A stretch of DNA of 64,000 nt from Halichoerus grypus (taxonomy: Eukaryota; Chordata; Mammalia; Carnivora; Phocidae). The DNA is taken from the NCBI RefSeq assembly GCF_964656455.1, contig NC_135722.1, positions 91,135,313 to 91,199,312 on the forward strand, written 5' to 3'. The stretch's first letter is position 1, and the number at the start of each line of letters is the position of its first letter. The notes under the pieces are model-generated. The model saw only the letters and a list, made by a program, of their open reading frames with translations. It did no database searches and had not been told where the DNA came from. Positions 59,271 through 64,000 of this stretch are shown here, one piece after another. Both the position numbers and the translations under genes were made by a program.

Positions 59271-60054
59271 CTGAATTTACACCTTTAGCTCTAGGGCTGT
59301 TGGACCCAAGCCTGGAGCCTCGGTGACCTCCACGAGGCTGGTCTCAAGAGAGCGATCTTAACACTTTCACTGCACTGTTCTGATCTTTCCCCAGATGAGT
59401 GTGGCTTCTAGAGGGACCCAGTCCGGATGAGACAGGAACAAGTATCACAGAGACAGGGCTTTAGAGATGTGCACTGTTTTTCCTGGACTAGAGCTGGACT
59501 TCAGCATGAGCTGCCCAGGGGGAGGGATCACACCGGTAGAAGCTCTGAGTCTGTGTTGAGAAGAAGAGAGATGAGAGCGACCCGAAAACCTGGACGTGTC
59601 ACAGAGAAAGGCCAAGACTCTGAAAGCCGGGAAACTGCAGAGGAGGCGAAGCCTGGTTTGACGCAGGGTTTCTGGAGCTGCCGGAAGGAGTTTTGTTAAC
59701 GGGTGAACCAGGAAGGGCTTGGAATCTACTTGGGGAAGGTGGGGAGGTTGGGCTGAAGGCGGGGCTTGGCTCAAGCAGATGGGAAGAGATAGTGCTGGAT
59801 ACAGACTAGGAAGGAGAAACTTCACTGCCTCGGGGTTAAGGTGAAAAGGCACAATTGCAAACACCTACTCCATGCTAGGCACTGTTGGAAGTATGAACTC
59901 ATTCAGAGAGAACATTTTACATTTAGAACCCAGAGGTAGCCAGGCCAGTGAGGAACGAGAAATGTGGGATCATGGCTAAAGGCATGAATAAAACCATTCC
60001 AAAGAACTGGTTATAAGATGTACTGACCTGTTTACCTCCCCCCCAACAAAAAAA

Positions 60055-60227
60055 GGGGGTGCCTGTGTGGCTCAGTTGGTTAAGTGTCTGACTCTTGATT
60101 TTGGCTTGGATCATGATCTCAGGGTCATGAGATCGAGCCCCATGTTAGGGTCTGAGTGGGCAAGGAGACTGCTTGGGATTCTCTCCCTCTCCCCCTCCTC
60201 CCTCTCTTAAAAAAAAAAAAAAATAAA
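60055..60227 (+). repeat. Can-SINE, older subtype, first of a stacked pair
   Basis: The head gggtgcctgtgtggctcagt continues tctgactcttgattttggct, an older Can-SINE form than the others here. It ends in a 14-A run and ATAAA, where the second copy begins. The duplication before it begins at 60015 (aagatgtactgacc). Confidence 0.9.
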
Positions 60228-60413
60228 GGTGACTGGGTGGCTCAGGCAGGTCATGATCTCAGGGTCCTGGGATGGAGCCCCGCATGGGCATCAGGCTCCC
60301 TGCTCAGCGGGGAGTTTGCTTCTCCCTCTGCCCCTCCCCCTGCTTGTACACACACTCTCAAATAAATAAATGAAATCTTTTAAAAAATAAATAAACAAAA
60401 GAAATAATAAAAA
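60228..60413 (+). repeat. Can-SINE with internal deletion, inserted in the tail of the previous copy
   Basis: The head ggtgactgggtggctcag runs straight into gcaggtcatgatctcagggt, so about 30 bases of the usual body (the gttaagcgtctgccttcgg part) are missing. Its A/AATAA-rich tail is followed at 60414 by aagatgtactgaccggttta, matching the duplication ahead of the first copy with one mismatch. Confidence 0.9.
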
Positions 60414-61182
60414 AAGATGTACTGACCGGTTTAAAATCAGAGACTGTAGCTTGGCTGCTTGTGTGGCAGGCAAGAGCCTCTCTCTTCACAACTCTGTTCA
60501 GCGGGATCACATTGGTAGCTTGAAATGGGCCATGGTGGAAGCATTTACATGGTGGAAATCAGCAAATGCTACAGAGCAGGGCTCTCTATCCCCTCGCCCC
60601 TGATGGCCAGTTTGCCGGCTGCCAGCCTAGAACAGTGGTGTATTTATGGGGTACTGCCTATTTAATGAATCTGTTCAGCAAGCACTGCTCTGGTACATAC
60701 TCCGTCCAAGCTGCCAACTCTAAGGTATTATCTAAGGCGCCAGAGATGGATCAATGAATAAAACAGACATAGACCCTGCCCTCATGGAGTTAGTGATCTA
60801 GTGGGGGAAACAGAAACACTGTCAATGCAATCAGTTCAACCGTGAGCCATGCCGCAGAGGAGAAATACAGGGGGCAGCAGCTATCCACCCTCTCCACTGC
60901 ACCACAGCTCGATTTTCCAGCATTTTCAATGCAGACGCCAAGCACATTGCCCCCACTACTTTCTCACGGCTCAAGCCTGCAGCCCAGCATTCCCTATCAC
61001 TAGCGGGTAACTTCTTCCGCGCTGGGCGGGGCCCCTTCCCCGGTTCTCAGAGAGCTTTTCAGCCTTGTTGGGGGAGAACTGACGCCCTAGCAGAGCCTTC
61101 TCCGCAAAGCCGACCTCCTCCCCCCCCTCGCACCTGGCCAGGCCTAGCTCCCTGCCACTCTTCTGCTCCCCAGGACATCGTG

Positions 61183-61196
61183 GTTTCCATGGGAAC
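61183..61196. promoter_or_regulatory. X-box-like site GTTTCCATGGGAAC
   Basis: It fits GTTNCCATGGNAAC; flanking bases extend the symmetry (GG...CC outside, 61182-61197). It lies about 300 bases before the candidate block at 61495. Confidence 0.4.
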
Positions 61197-61494
61197 CCAC
61201 TCACTTCAAAGGGGAACGAAGGAGACCGGAGGGGAGGAGGGAGAGCGAAAGCTGGATTAACCTCACCCTCCTGGCCCTGTCTCTGCGCAGCCTGGCAACC
61301 TAACCACCAGGTCCTGGACAGCACCGAACGCTGTCCATCAGCATGGAGGGATGCGGTGGGGTGGTCCAAGCTAAGTTTGAACTTCTTGGGGGAAAAGGTG
61401 GGGGTGGGGGTGGGGGGCTAGGGAAGGAGAGAACTGAGCTAGGTCCAAACCTGCAGTCCCCACTGCATGGGGCCTCCCCTCCTCAGACTCCCAC

Positions 61495-61650
61495 TCAGCA
61501 TTGCTCTTGGGCCACAAACACAATTACCCGCGATGTGCATCCAATCATGGGATCTGCTCGGATTAGACTGCAATCATTAATCTGAGCGGGAGCTCCTGGT
61601 TGCCTTGCTGATTAGCCCAGATGATGCTCTGGTATGATCCAATTAAAGAC
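61495..61650. promoter_or_regulatory. Candidate conserved homeodomain-rich enhancer block
   Basis: Within 150 bases: CCAATCA (61541-61547, PBX-like on the minus strand), GGATTAG (61560-61566, OTX/PITX-like), CAATCATTAATCTG (61571-61584), GCTGATTAGC (61607-61616) and CCAATTAA (61639-61646). No repeat signature. Among the densest homeodomain-motif clusters in the window. Confidence 0.5.
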
Positions 61651-61673
61651 AGACTGCCTCCCCTCTCCCCAGC

Positions 61674-61700
61674 CACACTCACACACACACACACACACAC
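61674..61700 (+). repeat. (CA)n microsatellite
   Basis: About 12 CA units between the two AT-rich blocks. Confidence 0.92.
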
Positions 61701-61924
61701 TTTCCACATCAGAAAGAACCAATACATTTCATTAACACTTCCTCATACACAAAACCTCGGGGGCACTGGCAGTCTCCCTGGGCTCACAGGCACACCCTCC
61801 CTTTTGTCACACTGTCCCCCTGCCACCCTGCAGGGGCCTGGTCAGAGAAGGGCCCCCTCCACCCTTCCTTCATCTGTGGTTCTGGGATGGGCCTCGGTGG
61901 AATCTCCCAAAAGTCGGTGCTGGG

Positions 61925-62085
61925 CACTAATCTGAATCGAGAGTCTTGTTACATTTATTGACATAAAATGCTGACTCCCCGATGTGCCTGGGAGCAGCCA
62001 GGCTGCCCCAAGGCAGGCAAATCTAATTAAAATTACCCGACCCTTCAGGAGGCTGAGCTCCCTCTCCGGTCATCCTGCAATGGCT
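61925..62085. promoter_or_regulatory. Second part of the homeodomain-rich block
   Basis: ACTAATCTGAATCG, ACATTTATTGACATAAAATG and AATCTAATTAAAATTACCC are close together, with no repeat around them. It may belong to one regulatory unit with 61495-61650. Confidence 0.4.
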
Positions 62086-62514
62086 GTAGAGAGAGCAGCT
62101 GGTACTAATGGGAGAGGTGTGGTTGAGAGAGAAAACCCCGGGCCCCTGGGGCAGGAAGGACTGCAGAGAAAAGCCGGGCAAAGGTGTTGGTTGTTCTGAG
62201 AGGCTGGGCTGCCATGTTTGGCTGGGCCATTGGTGGCAACCAACCTGGGATTCCTTCTTCATGGTCAGACAGCTGCAGAGATGATTTGGGCAAATGCCGA
62301 GGACTGTTGGGGGCTCAGCCCGGTGGGAGAAGGTAAAGCTCAGGTGGGCAGGTGAGCAAAAAGAAGTGTTGGTAGGAGGAAGATCTGGCCCTTTATATTT
62401 CAAGTGACATCACGATGGGCAGCTCCCATGGGAGAGGTAACCCACTTCTCCTGCAGGTTGGCCTGGGTGGGGAATGAGCCTGGGATCTTGGGAAGGGCCA
62501 AGGAACCCATCTGC

Positions 62515-62660
62515 TTTGTACCAGACACAGTGCCAGGTGCTTACAGGGGCTCTCAGTGATCTTACTAAGCCTACTGGTTAGCTTCTGTTGGGAAACTAAA
62601 GCTCCGAGAGATTAGTACACAAAGGAGGGGGGATGCAAGCCTGGGTTTCCAGAAACTTTT
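62515..62660 (-). repeat. MIR SINE, reverse orientation
   Basis: The series ccagacacagtgccaggtgc, cagtgatcttactaagccta and ggaaactaaagctccgagag is MIR antisense. Confidence 0.6.
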
Positions 62661-63079
62661 TGTTATGCCACTAATCAGGGGTCTTTCTAGGCTACGATCT
62701 GTGCTCACTACAGGTCCCTGTCCCCTAGGGGTCTGCAAAGGTGCGTAGGATGGTGGATGGTGCGTACATGCCGCACGTGGTGCAAGTGGGACCTGAGGGT
62801 CTGCATCTCTAAACAGCTCCCGGGTGATGCAGTGCTGCCAGCCCCTGGGCCATACTGTGGGTAGCAATGCTCTACATGGAGTTTGACGGCTGTCCCCCCA
62901 AGCCATGAGACCATCAGGGGCCATGGTACTCTCCTCTCCCTTCTCACGCTCCAACACAAGCCCAAGACCACCTTGCAGTTTAATTTCCAGGTGCTCGTGG
63001 AGCCTCATCTCCCCACTCCCAGTTGCTCTGGCCACTGGCCATTCTTGGAACACAGAGGCCCTGCTCTGTCCAGAAGGCT

Positions 63080-63330
63080 CTACTCCAGCCCACTTCTCCT
63101 TCCGGTGGACGCTCTTACTACCCTTTATGATCAAACTCAAATATTGCCGCCTCTGTGAAGCCTTCTCTGTTAAAGCTCTGACCACAAGGTATTGGTTTCT
63201 TGTTGGCATATCTGTCCGTTCCTGGGGAGACAGGGAAGAGTCCACGCATTTGCTTTTGTAGGTTTACCCTCTTTTGCCTGGAGTCCAGCTCAGCGCCTCC
63301 ACATATTCTAGTGAGGGTTCGATAAAACAG
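63080..63330 (+). repeat. L2 LINE remnant
   Basis: The series actcaaatattgccgcctct, gtgaagccttctctgttaaa and tattctagtgagggttcgat follows L2. A GGAA-rich stretch comes directly after. Confidence 0.5.
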
Positions 63331-64000
63331 CATGAAGGAAGGAAGGAAAGGAGGACAGGAGTGCTCCGTCTGACAGGTACTGTGACCAGATCTGGGAGTT
63401 CTTTGAGGTCCAAAGCAGGGCTCTCTCCCTGCAGGCAAGCTGGGCCTGACCTGTGCACTGGGCAGAGTGGGGCACAGGCACAGTGACTCATCCTTCCACC
63501 GGGGCTGGGAAAGACCCTCGCGGCAGGACCTCTGGATCAGGCCTCACTGCTCTGGACTCCATGTTGGCATTAGAGGCTTTCGGCTCATCTGAGTAGCTAA
63601 AAATAATGCCAACGATAATGATAGTAACAGCAATAATTATCACCATTACCATAACAGCACTGTCATTGCAGGGAGGAGTGAGGAAGGAGTCAATCCTCTT
63701 CCCTTTCATCTTGGGTGGACCATTCCACCTGTTACTGATCCTGGCACCTGCTGCAGCGTATGCGAGGTCCCAGGCAAGACGTGCTTGCAGGATGCACGGG
63801 AATGTATGTGCTCACACAAGTGACTGTGAGTAAGGGTCAAACCTCAATACTCAGCGTTGACTCAGGCATCTTTTCTAGCAGTGTGGGCCCCGCACAGAGA
63901 CGTAATGACTAAAATCTCTGCTGGAGCTTCGTTCAGGCTGCTCTCAGACAACTGCCTCTTCTCAACCGCATACACAGAACAGCCAGCCCCTGAGCCCCTC

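Larger units (their letters stand above)
2510..64000 (-). other. PKNOX2: PKNOX2 gene body, 5' part outside window
   Basis: Eight exons in the same orientation join into one continuous frame of 396 codons plus a TAG stop (1192 coding bases). The order of parts is that of the PREP branch of TALE homeodomain proteins: MEIS/PKNOX N-terminal region, Gln/Ser/Thr-rich linker, homeodomain with the three-residue loop extension PYP, then a highly acidic C-terminus. Family knowledge: PKNOX proteins are nuclear factors that pair with PBX and bind TGACAG-type sites. I prefer PKNOX2 over PKNOX1 because of the long Glu run and the C-terminus ending DLGLEHSDSLE, which I recognise as PKNOX2. Visible introns from the 3' side are 992, 905, 15974, 810, 466, 11346 and 11692 bases. 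The first coding exons (about 76 residues, judging from the 472-residue length I remember) and the promoter are not in the window. Confidence 0.96.
47892..64000 (-). other. PKNOX2: 3' part of the long PKNOX2 upstream intron
   Basis: At least 16.1 kb of intron lies upstream of the first visible coding exon. I searched it for the Pro/Ser/Ala-rich exon that should end near VYR and saw none. It holds three Can-SINE units, MIR and L2 remnants, microsatellites and three candidate regulatory blocks (49975, 52345, 61495). Stretches such as 53200-54800 and 57300-58500 show nothing nameable. Confidence 0.75.

Noticed and set aside
62571..63245. 224-codon open frame on the minus strand
   Set aside because: It overlaps MIR and L2 remnants and shows no domain. 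The missing PKNOX2 N-terminal exon should be Pro/Ser/Ala-rich and end in a VYR-like sequence, which this does not.

Overview
This window is mammalian nuclear DNA, not microbial. It carries tRNA-Lys-type carnivore SINEs (Can-SINEs: a head reading like ggcgcctgggtggctcag, a CT-rich tract, an AATAAA-rich tail), a 5'-truncated carnivore L1 3' end, many ancient MIR and L2 fragments, and one spliced gene with long introns. The SINE body (an arm like ctccctgctcagcggggag followed by tgcttctccctct) resembles copies of bears, pinnipeds and mustelids more than the dog SINEC_Cf or the felid form, so I infer a caniform, probably arctoid, carnivore.

The one protein-coding gene I can support is PKNOX2 (PREP2), a TALE-class homeobox transcription factor, on the minus strand. 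Eight coding exons are visible. In transcript order they are 47720-47891, 35839-36027, 24363-24492, 23799-23896, 22869-22988, 6818-6894, 5734-5912 and 4515-4741. All junctions are GT...AG and all phases agree. Joined, they give one open frame of 396 residues plus a stop. As I remember it the mammalian protein is about 472 residues, so roughly the first 76 residues and the 5' UTR lie beyond position 64000. The first two visible exons carry the MEIS/PKNOX N-terminal (PBX-interaction) region, the next three a Gln/Ser/Thr/Val-rich linker, the homeodomain is split over three exons, and the last exon encodes a Glu/Asp-rich tail and the stop. The 3' UTR probably runs down to about 2510.

Layout: 1-2509 is intergenic; 2510-4741 is the last exon with its 3' UTR; 4742-6894 has two short introns around the homeodomain and C-terminal exons; 6895-22868 is a 16-kb intron with three SINEs; 22869-24492 is a compact three-exon cluster; 24493-35838 and 36028-47719 are two introns of 11-12 kb; 47892-64000 is the 3' part of a long upstream intron with no recognisable coding exon.

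The most interesting unexplained signals are regulatory. Three perfect GTTNCCATGGNAAC palindromes (RFX X-box type), one of them inside a coding exon, and a fourth near match occur in 64 kb, where I estimate about 0.004 perfect matches by chance. Several AT-rich, repeat-poor intronic blocks packed with homeodomain-like TAAT motifs look like conserved developmental enhancers. I found no sign of a new enzymatic or defence system; long open frames outside the PKNOX2 exons look like chance or repeat-derived frames.
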